Origin: Candidatus Thorarchaeota archaeon MP8T_1 | GTDB lineage: Archaea > Asgardarchaeota > Thorarchaeia > Thorarchaeales > Thorarchaeaceae | DNA length: 7,254 nucleotides | Direction of reading: 5' to 3' | Assembly: GCA_002825465.1 (NCBI GenBank) | Contig: PJER01000102.1 | Span: forward strand, 1-7,254 | Part shown: piece after piece, positions 1 through 6,437 of the stretch | Layout of the letters: each line of letters begins with the position of its first letter | How positions within the stretch are numbered: the first letter of the stretch is position 1 | The notes under the pieces: generated by a model | Told to the model about the DNA's origin: nothing | The model's database searches: none | The model's input: only the letters and a program-made list of their open reading frames with translations | Translations under genes and position numbers: made by a program

Positions 1-62
1 TTAATTTAATAAAGTCTTTGGAACCCGCAAATCAATTAGATATTGATAATATTGGAGATTGA
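1..62 (+). CDS. Possible 3' end of an incoming gene (partial)
   Basis: One plus-strand frame is open from the window edge and ends in TGA at 60-62, giving a 19-residue acidic tail that ends in DIDNIGD. The other two plus-strand frames meet stop codons within the first ten bases. The composition (Asn, Asp, Ile, Leu, Glu) fits the other proteins here, but an open stretch this short can occur by chance and no family can be assigned. If real, the gene would converge on the nucleotidyltransferase at 198-1109. Confidence 0.3.
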   Translation, partial: NLIKSLEPANQLDIDNIGD

Positions 63-197
63 AAAGAATAGGAAGAAGTAATCTCACGATTGCCATACTG
101 ATGAAATGCGATGATTGTCATCAAGATTGGATATACTCCTTTACCTACTGCATTCTACAATATATATACGCATTTTGAATAGGCAAAAATTGTACAT
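63..197. other. Intergenic spacer, no gene seen
   Basis: This stretch lies between the possible gene end at 62 and the stop codon of the minus-strand nucleotidyltransferase. It holds a small imperfect dyad (GATGA, a 3-base loop, TCATC) near 111-123 and an AT-rich run near 157-168. On the minus strand, a five-T run at 185-189, just past the stop codon, could serve as a simple archaeal oligo-T terminator for that gene. No RNA gene or further coding frame is convincing. Confidence 0.4.
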
Positions 198-1109
198 TCA
201 AATCAGATTTTGCAATTCATGTTCGATTAGATTCTTAAATTCTGTAAATATAGGATGAAAATCTACTTCGAAAGAATCGATTTCTACGGGCTTACTCAAA
301 GTAGCCTTCGCACCTTTGAATTCAAGAATTTGATCTAATGTAAAGAGCAAAAGGTGTCGGGCTTTTAACACAAGTTCATCGGTAGTATCAACTGGTGCAT
401 TTTCCTGTCTGCATCCTGCAATTTCAACTAGGAAATGCCCGAGTGAATCACCATATTCTTCTCGAAACCAATATGCACTGTCAGATTTTCCTATGATATC
501 TTTTCGAAATAGTGAGTAAAGAAACCTTGGAAAATACAATAGCAGATTGACTGTTGTATGATCATTATGTTCATTACTGAATTGCAATGGATGTTTCTTG
601 GCTGACTCTTCAATATAGTGTAAGGAAGTGATGAACATTTTCCAAAAGCAATCTTTAGGCGGTTCAGGAAAGTTCCCTTTCACATCTTCACCAAAGAGGA
701 TGGTACCCTTCTCACGAATACTATAATCATCAGTAATTGATAGGGGATATTTACTGATGGGCCTCATTCGCCCATTTCCATAGATAAGACCATAATAGGT
801 CTCGAACTCTTTTGAAGGAGAATCAATCATGAAGGTGGGTACAAAATAGACATAGAGGAGTTTGGTATAGATTGGATTGAGCTTCATCAGCTCATCAATT
901 GTCTTTTCGATAATTCCATGCTTCTTTTCAGTCAGACTACCCTTCAAGACAACAACAATGTCAATATCACTATATTTCACAGAAAAGTCGTCAAGAACAA
1001 TTCCCCCAAACAGTATGATTGATTGGATGTCTATTCTTGCAGTCATGTGATTAGAAAATTCTGTTAGATAGTTTTGAAGGTCAGGATATTTCACAAAGAT
1101 AGCACCCAT
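198..1109 (-). CDS. Nucleotidyltransferase, aminoglycoside adenylyltransferase-like
   Basis: A 303-residue soluble protein of the DNA polymerase beta-like nucleotidyltransferase fold. Residues 33-54 carry the fold's signature: LFGG (35-36, with the usual Gly-Ser replaced by Gly-Gly) followed by SDIDI with metal-binding D48 and D50. The rest follows the plan of the ANT(3'')/AadA type: a motif near 130-142 reading REKGTILFGEDV, then a helical C-terminal domain (about 155-270) where the stretch from NLLLYFPRFLYSL to the WFREEYGD region resembles the substrate-side helices of those enzymes. Members transfer AMP from ATP to small molecules such as streptomycin-type antibiotics; the substrate here is unknown. 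The usual third acidic residue, expected in the strand at about 85-90 (LYVYFVP), appears to be an aromatic residue. The ATG at 1109 is preceded by a weak GAGATGAT site. Divergent from the dehydrogenase at 1225. Family assignment is firm, substrate is not. Confidence 0.78.
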   Translation of the reverse strand: MGAIFVKYPDLQNYLTEFSNHMTARIDIQSIILFGGIVLDDFSVKYSDIDIVVVLKGSLTEKKHGIIEKTIDELMKLNPIYTKLLYVYFVPTFMIDSPSKEFETYYGLIYGNGRMRPISKYPLSITDDYSIREKGTILFGEDVKGNFPEPPKDCFWKMFITSLHYIEESAKKHPLQFSNEHNDHTTVNLLLYFPRFLYSLFRKDIIGKSDSAYWFREEYGDSLGHFLVEIAGCRQENAPVDTTDELVLKARHLLLFTLDQILEFKGAKATLSKPVEIDSFEVDFHPIFTEFKNLIEHELQNLI

Positions 1110-1187
1110 AGAATCATCTCATAAAATTAGTTCAACTCATTTTCAAGTTATTCTTTCTTATTGTAATAGTAAACCTCTAAGACTGAT

Positions 1188-1199
1188 TATTTTTTATGG
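1188..1199 (+). promoter_or_regulatory. TATA-like element for the SDR gene
   Basis: An ATTTTTTATGG-like stretch is centred about 31 bp upstream of the ATG at 1225, within the 115-bp divergent intergenic region. An archaeal TATA box here would place the transcript start near 1220, giving an almost leaderless mRNA. That agrees with the lack of a Shine-Dalgarno site in front of this start codon. The match to the consensus is only moderate. Confidence 0.35.
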
Positions 1200-1224
1200 A
1201 GAGAAATTTGTTCCATGCACCATT

Positions 1225-2130
1225 ATGAACGAACCACTGGAAGGGAAGATTGCACTTGTTACTGGTGCAAGTAGAGGTGCTGGTAGAGGAATAGCCTTGG
1301 AATTATCCCTTGCTGGATGTAAGGTCTACATAACAGGAAGGAGTAGAAGAGGGAAATCAGTGACTCAATATTCAGACCTTACTCTTGATGATACAAAAGA
1401 GATAATCGAGAAGACAGGCGGGAAATGTGAGATACTTGAATGTGACCACTCAAAGGAGAGGGAAATCAGATCTATCTTCGAAAAAATATCTCAGAAAGAG
1501 AGCCATCTTGATATTCTGGTCAATAATGTCTGGGCAGGCTACACCGATAGGAACTTTCAGCTCGATATTGAAACTGACAACTTCACGGCCAAGTTCTGGG
1601 AACAACCACTCTATCGTTGGGACCATATGTTTCAGATTAGTTTGAGATCACATTTTATCTGCAGCCAAGAAGCAGCCAAACTAATGATTCCCAGAAAATC
1701 AGGACTAATTGTCATTACAGGATTCTGGGATGATAATAAGTATCTTCACCAAGTTCCCTATGATCTAGTCAAAAATGCAAAAGCAAGACTAGCCTATGAT
1801 ATGGCAATAGATCTTTTAGAATATAGTATCTCATCTGTATATGTTTCTATGGGATGGATCCGTACTGAACACCTGATGAGAACTTCTCCAGATGGGCAAT
1901 TGAATGATGAGAATTATGTGAATATGGATGGATACAAGAACACAGAATCCACGAGATATGTAGGTCGTGCAATTGTTGCATTAGCTTCAGACCCAGCTGT
2001 TCTGAAAAAGACAGGGAAGACCTTGATAACTGGAGAGCTAGCAATGGGATATGGATTCACAGATTTGGATGGATTGCAACCTAGAAGATTCACGATTCCT
2101 GACAAGTCAAAGGGTTTGAGTCAGAGGTAA
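1225..2130 (+). CDS. DHRS1-like short-chain dehydrogenase/reductase
   Basis: A 301-residue SDR oxidoreductase, expected to be cytosolic and NAD(P)-dependent. The Rossmann glycine motif TGASRGAG is at 13-20, and R17 in that motif together with R38 in TGRSRR suggests NADPH preference. The NNAG element appears as NNVWAG (100-105). The YxxxK pair is Y179 and K183. Similarity to the eukaryotic DHRS1 type runs the whole length: ASRGAGRGIALEL, KVYITGR, FWEQP with the following W, the GLIVITG strand, VPY, and the C-terminal VALASDP, TGK and YGFTDLDG blocks. Substrate is unknown; DHRS1 relatives reduce steroids and xenobiotic carbonyls. The usual catalytic serine, 13 residues before the tyrosine, is G166, with T165 next to it; related bacterial enzymes with YDLVK also often show Thr there. 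No in-frame start lies upstream of this ATG. It is followed 19 bp later by the end of a convergent gene. Confidence 0.9.
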   Translation: MNEPLEGKIALVTGASRGAGRGIALELSLAGCKVYITGRSRRGKSVTQYSDLTLDDTKEIIEKTGGKCEILECDHSKEREIRSIFEKISQKESHLDILVNNVWAGYTDRNFQLDIETDNFTAKFWEQPLYRWDHMFQISLRSHFICSQEAAKLMIPRKSGLIVITGFWDDNKYLHQVPYDLVKNAKARLAYDMAIDLLEYSISSVYVSMGWIRTEHLMRTSPDGQLNDENYVNMDGYKNTESTRYVGRAIVALASDPAVLKKTGKTLITGELAMGYGFTDLDGLQPRRFTIPDKSKGLSQR

Positions 2131-2149
2131 TACCTGAATCTGTTAGAAA

Positions 2150-2437
2150 CTACCTGGATTTTACAAACTGATATACGCTAATCAGGATGATTGCAATTAA
2201 TATCAAGAGAAGTACATCTATTCCAAATGCGGCCCATATGACTGTCGGGGGACTTCCTACTGGATATAGGGGATAAGAGAGCCAGGGGAAGGGATAGCCA
2301 TAATTAGATGCTCCAATAGCTGTATTATTTGGTATCAATGCGGTCACTAATGTGAGAAATGCACCTACTATAATTGAGTAGGCTATCTTCTGGTCAAGAT
2401 CTAATGATGATTCCTGTGGAGTTTCTTCAAATGTCAT
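2150..2437 (-). CDS. Small two-helix membrane protein, function unknown
   Basis: A 95-residue integral membrane protein I cannot name. After a short acidic, Glu- and Asp-rich cytosolic N-terminus comes a hydrophobic helix (about 18-36), then an extracytoplasmic loop rich in Pro, Tyr and Gly with the motif GYPFPWLSYPLYP (47-59). A second, longer helix follows (about 66-92), ending in a positively charged VKSR tail. By the positive-inside rule that places the C-terminus inside. The GxPxPWL loop is reminiscent of other small archaeal and bacterial membrane proteins of unknown role. The ATG at 2437 is chosen over the in-frame TTG at 2449 because a GGTTGA site (2451-2446) lies 8 bases ahead of it and the TTG falls inside that site. 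The gene converges on the SDR with only 19 bp between the stop codons. Confidence 0.6.
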   Translation of the reverse strand: MTFEETPQESSLDLDQKIAYSIIVGAFLTLVTALIPNNTAIGASNYGYPFPWLSYPLYPVGSPPTVIWAAFGIDVLLLILIAIILISVYQFVKSR

Positions 2438-2474
2438 GAGCTTTGTCAACCTTATGTTTTCTAAACAAAACTAA

Positions 2475-2484
2475 TTTTAAAATT
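2475..2484 (-). promoter_or_regulatory. TATA-like element for the small membrane protein
   Basis: TTTTAAAATT lies about 42 bp upstream of the ATG at 2437 on the minus strand. A transcript start 25-27 bp downstream (about 2453) would give a roughly 16-base leader that just contains the GGTTGA ribosome site. This spacing supports the ATG start over the TTG at 2449. Confidence 0.4.
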
Positions 2485-2522
2485 GAATATTTCCATATCC
2501 GTAAAGAGGATTGCTCATTCAA

Positions 2523-3005
2523 TCATAATAATTGATGGTCCCATTTGGCAATTCTCATCTGTAGGTCTTTAGAATGATTCTCACGATGATGTATTGATTC
2601 TCTAACAATACGTTGAGGCCGCTGTATGAGTATCTCCTTCCGTTCCATTAATTCCTCATCTGAAAGTTGTGAAGAAAGTGGACACTCAACAACGATAATA
2701 TCACCACTTTTTGTTTGAACTACCGGAAACATTCTACAACCTAAGGGTCTTACAGAATGGATGGAGCACTCGTTATTTTCAAAATAAGCACATATGCCAT
2801 CTTCGCCCCATTTAGTACCGTAGACATCCTCTGAGAGTCTCTCGAAGTAGTCTTGATGACCACTTTGGGTAATGGCTTCGATCTCCTGCTCTGTAGCTAT
2901 CACACCACCAATCTTACAACACTGACCCCCACAATCAAAACAAATATCCTTTGAGTCCATAGAGTCCTGACCATTAGGAGCCTCTAGATCATTACCATTA
3001 TCCAT
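2523..3005 (-). CDS. YkgJ-type CxxCxxxCC metal-binding protein
   Basis: A 160-residue protein of the YkgJ family (CxxxCxxCC zinc/iron-chelating domain). With numbering from the ATG at 3005, the cysteine cluster is C22, C25, C29, C30 in CFDCGGQCCK, followed by C72, C80 and C90. The last sits in the family's RPLGCRMFP signature, and C108 follows. These residues are expected to bind zinc or an iron-sulphur cluster; the biochemical role of most members is unknown. A positively charged, His-rich C-terminal tail (HHRENH region) follows the domain. There is no signal peptide, so it should be cytosolic. An in-frame TTG at 3020 would add five residues, but a TATA-like element at 3041-3049 puts the transcript start near 3019, which favours the ATG. 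It lies 87 bp downstream of the kinase-like gene on the same strand but probably has its own promoter. Confidence 0.85.
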   Translation of the reverse strand: MDNGNDLEAPNGQDSMDSKDICFDCGGQCCKIGGVIATEQEIEAITQSGHQDYFERLSEDVYGTKWGEDGICAYFENNECSIHSVRPLGCRMFPVVQTKSGDIIVVECPLSSQLSDEELMERKEILIQRPQRIVRESIHHRENHSKDLQMRIAKWDHQLL

Positions 3006-3040
3006 AATATCAACAGACAATCTAGGTCTTGAGTGGTTAT

Positions 3041-3049
3041 CTTATTAAA
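3041..3049 (-). promoter_or_regulatory. TATA-like element for the YkgJ-family gene
   Basis: TTTAATAAG on the minus strand is preceded by the purine-rich GAAGGAA, a reasonable BRE. The predicted transcript start, about 26 bp downstream near 3019, leaves a leader of about 14 bases before the ATG at 3005 and would exclude the TTG at 3020. Confidence 0.45.
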
Positions 3050-3092
3050 TTCCTTCATATACCTCTCTCAATCTGTGCAACCTTCACAGACA

Positions 3093-4604
3093 CTAGTCAA
3101 CTTTTGGAAATGTGATTCGAATACTAGTTTTCTCGGAGTCATGACTTTCCAGACATTCAATATTACCACCATAACGGGATGTAAGGAGCTTAGCGGTATA
3201 AAGTTCCAACCCGATATGTGAGTCAAGGGATAGATCATCATCGGTGAGGATGGGATGAATGTATCGATGTGAGAGGCAAGAACCTTCGCAAATCACATCA
3301 ATTGTGTTGCTTTTTTCAGATGAGGTGATAATACTAATTCCTTTCGTATCCCTTGATTTTCCAGCATGGATGATCAAACTGAGAAATAATATGTCAATCA
3401 AATCATCAGTATAAATTACTGTATCTTCACTAATTTCAATTGAGAGTTCGAAACTAGATTTTCCGAGAAGGTTCAATGCATCGCTTTCAGTGAATGTCAG
3501 TGTATCCACGAGCTTTCTTGGTTCGAGTTCCACAGATTTCCTAGCTTTTATCCTGCTTAGATTTGCGACCTGCCGATTAATGAGTGTCGCTTGATTGTTT
3601 ATCTGTTGAGCAGTTGCAATCATCTCAGTGTGTTCCTTTGACTCACTTACTTCTTCAAAAAGATCGACATAAGTGATCATTCCTTGGAGTAGATTTCCAA
3701 TCTTATGACTCCACATACTCAAATAGAATTCACTCTCTTGTTCAGACCTCTTGAGGTCACTAGTGCGATTTTCTACTAGATCTAGGAGCGCACGATGGGG
3801 ATCTGTTGCTGCAGTCAGCACCATTGTAATTGCAAGTAATGAGAATCCAAAGCTCAATAGGGAGAACCACATGACCTCAAGCGTTTGATAGATTGAATCT
3901 AATACAAGAAGTAACAGCATTGAGAGAATCCATAGTATGGATGAGAGTGAGAAAGCGAAAGAGATTCTATCTCCTCCACGAAGCCAATCAATAGCTGATC
4001 TCAGGAAGGATATAAACAGCGAAACAAAGCCAACAACCATTATTGTAAGACTAATCGGTGTTGTATTGAAAAAGCCACCTTCTCGATCTATTGTAAGGAA
4101 AACTGCAGCGGGGCTAAAATAGAACCAAATCACACATGCAGGAATAACGATGATACCAAGGATACCTAAAATCCAGCGTTTCTCACCTATAATTGGAGAT
4201 TCCCCTCGGAAAGATCCAGATAGAACACTTGGTATAAGTGTAAGACCAAAGACTGCAACTATTGTTCGATTTCTCTGGTCATCTGTGATAAATGGAAGCC
4301 AAATCTGCAATGATGGATGACTAAACAAAAATGCAAACATAACGAATATTGAGTCAAAACCCAAGAGCGCCAGAACAAGAAATCGAAGTTCGGGTTTTTC
4401 CATATATGCTATGAAGGAGTATGTAGCGACAACTCCACCTAGAGATGCTCCAAGAGTAGAGAAGAGTATAATTAAGATTGCCAATTGAGATTCTGAAAGT
4501 GTGACCCATGCATCACCTGTGACTATATTGTAACTGATGTAGGATATAACAATAATGAAGATACTGAATATCAGCATATGGTCATATCCAAATTTGGCTT
4601 TCAT
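3093..4604 (-). CDS. Multi-pass membrane histidine-kinase-like protein with degenerate ATPase domain
   Basis: A 503-residue membrane protein. Residues 9-267 hold seven or eight hydrophobic helices (about 9-28, 41-67, 73-94, 112-132, 144-171, 183-201, 214-238, 244-266), like the 7TM sensor modules of archaeal kinases. A short coiled linker (268-295) leads into a DHp-like helix pair (about 296-355) with candidate phospho-acceptor H300 in WSHKIGNLLQG. The C-terminal part (about 360-502) follows the HATPase_c layout, ending in a recognisable G2-box region, HIGLELYTAKLLTSRYGG (463-480). The N-box asparagine is missing (LSLIIHAGKS, 408-417) and the G1 DxGxG motif is replaced by CEGSC (439-443), so ATP binding is doubtful. 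No response regulator is adjacent, so it is an orphan. The ATG at 4604 has a very short predicted leader. It is divergent from the nuclease gene. The kinase fold is fairly sure, catalytic activity is not. Confidence 0.75.
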   Translation of the reverse strand: MKAKFGYDHMLIFSIFIIVISYISYNIVTGDAWVTLSESQLAILIILFSTLGASLGGVVATYSFIAYMEKPELRFLVLALLGFDSIFVMFAFLFSHPSLQIWLPFITDDQRNRTIVAVFGLTLIPSVLSGSFRGESPIIGEKRWILGILGIIVIPACVIWFYFSPAAVFLTIDREGGFFNTTPISLTIMVVGFVSLFISFLRSAIDWLRGGDRISFAFSLSSILWILSMLLLLVLDSIYQTLEVMWFSLLSFGFSLLAITMVLTAATDPHRALLDLVENRTSDLKRSEQESEFYLSMWSHKIGNLLQGMITYVDLFEEVSESKEHTEMIATAQQINNQATLINRQVANLSRIKARKSVELEPRKLVDTLTFTESDALNLLGKSSFELSIEISEDTVIYTDDLIDILFLSLIIHAGKSRDTKGISIITSSEKSNTIDVICEGSCLSHRYIHPILTDDDLSLDSHIGLELYTAKLLTSRYGGNIECLESHDSEKTSIRITFPKVD

Positions 4605-4632
4605 CAGTTTTCTAAGATGTCTGAAACTAATG

Positions 4633-4642
4633 AATATTTATC
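4633..4642 (-). promoter_or_regulatory. TATA-like element for the kinase-like gene
   Basis: GATAAATATT on the minus strand is centred about 33 bp upstream of the ATG at 4604. It predicts a transcript start near 4611 and a leader of about seven bases. No Shine-Dalgarno site is visible before this start, which fits a nearly leaderless message. Confidence 0.45.
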
Positions 4643-4703
4643 ATCTGTATCTGAATGTACCAATTTATCCATGTATTAGGAAGTTAGGAATACCCTATGA
4701 GAA

Positions 4704-4712
4704 TTTTATAAG
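4704..4712 (+). promoter_or_regulatory. TATA box for the nuclease gene
   Basis: TTTTATAAG is centred about 45 bp upstream of the ATG at 4753. A start site about 26 bp downstream (near 4734) leaves a leader of around 19 bases that contains the GGAGGT ribosome site. This is one of the better matches to an archaeal TATA box in the window. Confidence 0.5.
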
Positions 4713-4737
4713 TACATGAGACCTGATTGAGAGGAGA

Positions 4738-4743
4738 GGAGGT
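4738..4743 (+). promoter_or_regulatory. Strong Shine-Dalgarno site before the nuclease gene
   Basis: GGAGGT lies nine bases before the ATG at 4753, with a second GGAG at 4745-4748. It fixes the start codon of the nuclease gene and is the strongest ribosome site in the window. Confidence 0.6.
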
Positions 4744-4752
4744 TGGAGAATT

Positions 4753-5790
4753 ATGACTTATGATGGATCTGCTCTGACACCAATTTTCCATTCAGAAATT
4801 TCATCTACGCATCTTTTGTTCGACATTTTCGAAAAGCACAAGGACATTACTGCAACTTTTCTGAAAGAGTTCTTTAATTTAACAGCGGAAATTCAATTGG
4901 TATTCAGGGAGAAAGCATATTCCAACAGAGGCACTATTGATCTGTTCATTTCGTTCAAGACAAACAACCAGAAGTGTGCTCTTCTAATTGAAGCTAAAGT
5001 GCACGACTATACAAGTGTCAGTGACAATCAAATCAGTACATATTATCATGCTGTCAAAGAAGAGGGGAGATATGATAGAATCTATTTCATCTACCTGACG
5101 CAATACAATGAAAAAACTGATTTTGGGGATGCTGTAAAACCACGAAGTCTTGATGAAGCGGCTAAAGGGAAGAATCTGATTGGCGACTACTTTCTTCATC
5201 TTACATGGATGGATGTGCATTCATTTCTAGAGAAGCATTGGACCAAGTTGACCAAGGAACAACAGCTGATGATTGATTTACACAGAAGTTGGATTATAGA
5301 GAAAGGAAGAACCGATCTAGCTACAAATGTAGTAGAGGTTGGAGAAAGAAGCTTGAACGATTACCTTGGGGATGTTTCAGAATCATTGAAGATTCTTGAA
5401 CCCTATGGAAAGAAAGTACTGGATAAGAAGACACTCAAGTTGTCCATTGATTTGACCACATTAGATGATGTCAAACTTGATGCAGTATACAAAGCGATTC
5501 GTAATCTTGCAGATAGGGAACCAGTGAATCGAAAAAGGGAATTTCAGACTGATGAGGCAACCATGCAAGCTGCTGCAGAGTTCCTATCGGAAATGGCTAT
5601 TAATTATGAATGGGACCTTCTTAGATTTTACACAGGTCTGTTTCATTTCGCTTTTGAAACAAGTTTTCTCCGATTATATGGAACAGGAACTAGAGGATTC
5701 TCAATCAAATTGGACGTCGTCGACAAAGGAGAGATCAGTCTCTGTACTCTCTGGAGAAATAAGCACATTGAGTTCCAATTGAAACGGTAA
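4753..5790 (+). CDS. PD-(D/E)XK nuclease superfamily protein
   Basis: A 345-residue soluble protein whose N-terminal part (about 10-160) shows the PD-(D/E)XK nuclease core. A predicted strand carries D63 in GTIDLFI, the next carries the E80-x-K82 pair in LLIEAKV, and Q93 with following tyrosines sits in the helix QISTYYHAV. A core strand YFIYLT (111-116) and HLTWMDVHSFLEKH (149-162) follow. The layout resembles the PDDEXK_4 type, found in uncharacterised and some defence-associated proteins. The catalytic residues look intact, so metal-dependent nucleic-acid cleavage is plausible. The C-terminal half (about 190-345) is not recognised; it begins with a helical SLNDYLGD region and ends in likely beta strands (RLYGTGTRGF to the end). 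No methyltransferase or restriction partner is next to it, so this is not a classical restriction system. The start is well supported by GGAGGT. It is divergent from the kinase-like gene and convergent with padR. Confidence 0.8.
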   Translation: MTYDGSALTPIFHSEISSTHLLFDIFEKHKDITATFLKEFFNLTAEIQLVFREKAYSNRGTIDLFISFKTNNQKCALLIEAKVHDYTSVSDNQISTYYHAVKEEGRYDRIYFIYLTQYNEKTDFGDAVKPRSLDEAAKGKNLIGDYFLHLTWMDVHSFLEKHWTKLTKEQQLMIDLHRSWIIEKGRTDLATNVVEVGERSLNDYLGDVSESLKILEPYGKKVLDKKTLKLSIDLTTLDDVKLDAVYKAIRNLADREPVNRKREFQTDEATMQAAAEFLSEMAINYEWDLLRFYTGLFHFAFETSFLRLYGTGTRGFSIKLDVVDKGEISLCTLWRNKHIEFQLKR

Positions 5791-5832
5791 TTTCAACGGG
5801 ACGGGAAATATTAGTAGGAGTGATTTGATGGA

Positions 5833-5854
5833 TGGAGTGTATCTGAGCACTCCA
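5833..5854. terminator. Hairpin between convergent genes
   Basis: A perfect 7-bp inverted repeat (TGGAGTG and CACTCCA, 8-base loop) sits in the 74-bp gap between the nuclease stop codon at 5790 and the padR stop codon at 5865. Its position suggests a bidirectional 3'-end structure that limits read-through or stabilises both mRNA ends. No T-run follows on either strand, so a classical intrinsic terminator is not supported. Confidence 0.4.
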
Positions 5855-5864
5855 GTATAGATGA

Positions 5865-6404
5865 TTATGCCTTCTCTTTCTCTGAGAGCTGTGTGATTTT
5901 ATCTACGAAATCATCTACTATTTTCTTTGCTTCTTCAGCAAGTTGATCAGAGTAATCATCTCTGAGTTTACTGCGAAGCGCATAACTAGCACGTCTCATC
6001 TTCCGCCAGCTATCTACCAGCTCACGTGCTTGTTCGGGCATTGGTCCTTTCCATTCCTCAAATTGTTGACCGAAGAGTCGAGCTCCTTTAAATTGTGCTC
6101 TCTCTTGTTCATCCTCTTCGAGGAATTTCCTTCCTTCCTGTGTCAATTCATAACGCCGTACTCCTACATCCGAATCATGTACTTCTCGAGTGTAGTCTAA
6201 GTCTAAGAGCCATGCCAATAATGGATAGACAGATCCCGGACTTGGTTTCCATCTCAGACTGGTGTTTTCTTCGATCTCTCTCATGATTTCAGCACCGGAC
6301 ATTGGTTTCTCACCGAGCATTTTGAGCACTCGAGATCTGAGATATCCCTTAGGTACGGATGAGGTTCTTCGACTCCAGTGGCGGTGGCGTCTTTCTCTAC
6401 GCAT
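5865..6404 (-). CDS. PadR-family transcriptional regulator
   Basis: A 179-residue DNA-binding regulator. A basic N-terminal arm (1-17, rich in Arg and His) leads into the PadR winged helix at about 18-98: helix 1 YLRSRVLKML (21-30), the typical KPMSGAEI (33-40), then WKPSPGSVYPLLAWL (52-66) containing the recognition helix, and a wing and helix ending YELTQEGRKFL (85-95). A linker with FEEWKGPMPEQ precedes a long charged helix (about 123-178), the PadR dimerisation coiled coil. Family members usually repress their own or a neighbouring gene and release DNA on binding a small aromatic or lipophilic ligand; the ligand here is unknown. The ATG at 6404 has AAGGTGA (6420-6414) nine bases upstream. 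It is divergent from the aldolase, and the shared intergenic region holds palindromic and direct repeats that are the best operator candidates. Confidence 0.92.
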   Translation of the reverse strand: MRRERRHRHWSRRTSSVPKGYLRSRVLKMLGEKPMSGAEIMREIEENTSLRWKPSPGSVYPLLAWLLDLDYTREVHDSDVGVRRYELTQEGRKFLEEDEQERAQFKGARLFGQQFEEWKGPMPEQARELVDSWRKMRRASYALRSKLRDDYSDQLAEEAKKIVDDFVDKITQLSEKEKA

Positions 6405-6425
6405 TTTTTTATTTCACCTTGTTTT

Positions 6426-6434
6426 CTTTTTATA
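6426..6434 (-). promoter_or_regulatory. TATA box for padR
   Basis: TATAAAAAG on the minus strand is centred about 26 bp upstream of the padR ATG at 6404. It is a near-consensus archaeal TATA box. It predicts a start almost at the ATG itself, which conflicts with use of the AAGGTGA site between the two. Either the true start lies a little upstream or the ribosome site is not used. The palindrome at 6438-6451 begins four bases away. Confidence 0.5.
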
Positions 6435-6437
6435 CTG

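Noticed and set aside
198..1109. MNT/HEPN toxin-antitoxin system
   Set aside because: The nucleotidyltransferase is 303 residues with an AadA-like C-terminal domain, much longer than typical MNT antitoxins, and no HEPN gene is adjacent.
1847..2105. Minus-strand open frames antisense to the SDR C-terminus
   Set aside because: They overlap the conserved DHRS1-like C-terminal blocks on the other strand and look like codon-bias shadows.
3033..3221. A 62-codon plus-strand open frame across the 3' end of the kinase-like gene
   Set aside because: Most of it is antisense to the conserved G2-box end of the kinase-like protein, and it shows no motif or start signal.
2523..4604. Kinase-like, YkgJ and small membrane genes as one operon
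   Set aside because: They share a strand, but gaps of about 85 bp each contain separate TATA-like elements, and no functional link is evident.
4753..5790. Restriction-modification system
   Set aside because: No methyltransferase, specificity subunit or helicase lies on either side; the neighbours are a kinase-like protein and PadR.
5943..6286. Two plus-strand open frames (5943-6200 and 6095-6286) antisense to padR
   Set aside because: Both overlap the coding strand of a clear PadR gene, have biased shadow-like compositions and lack promoter or ribosome signals.
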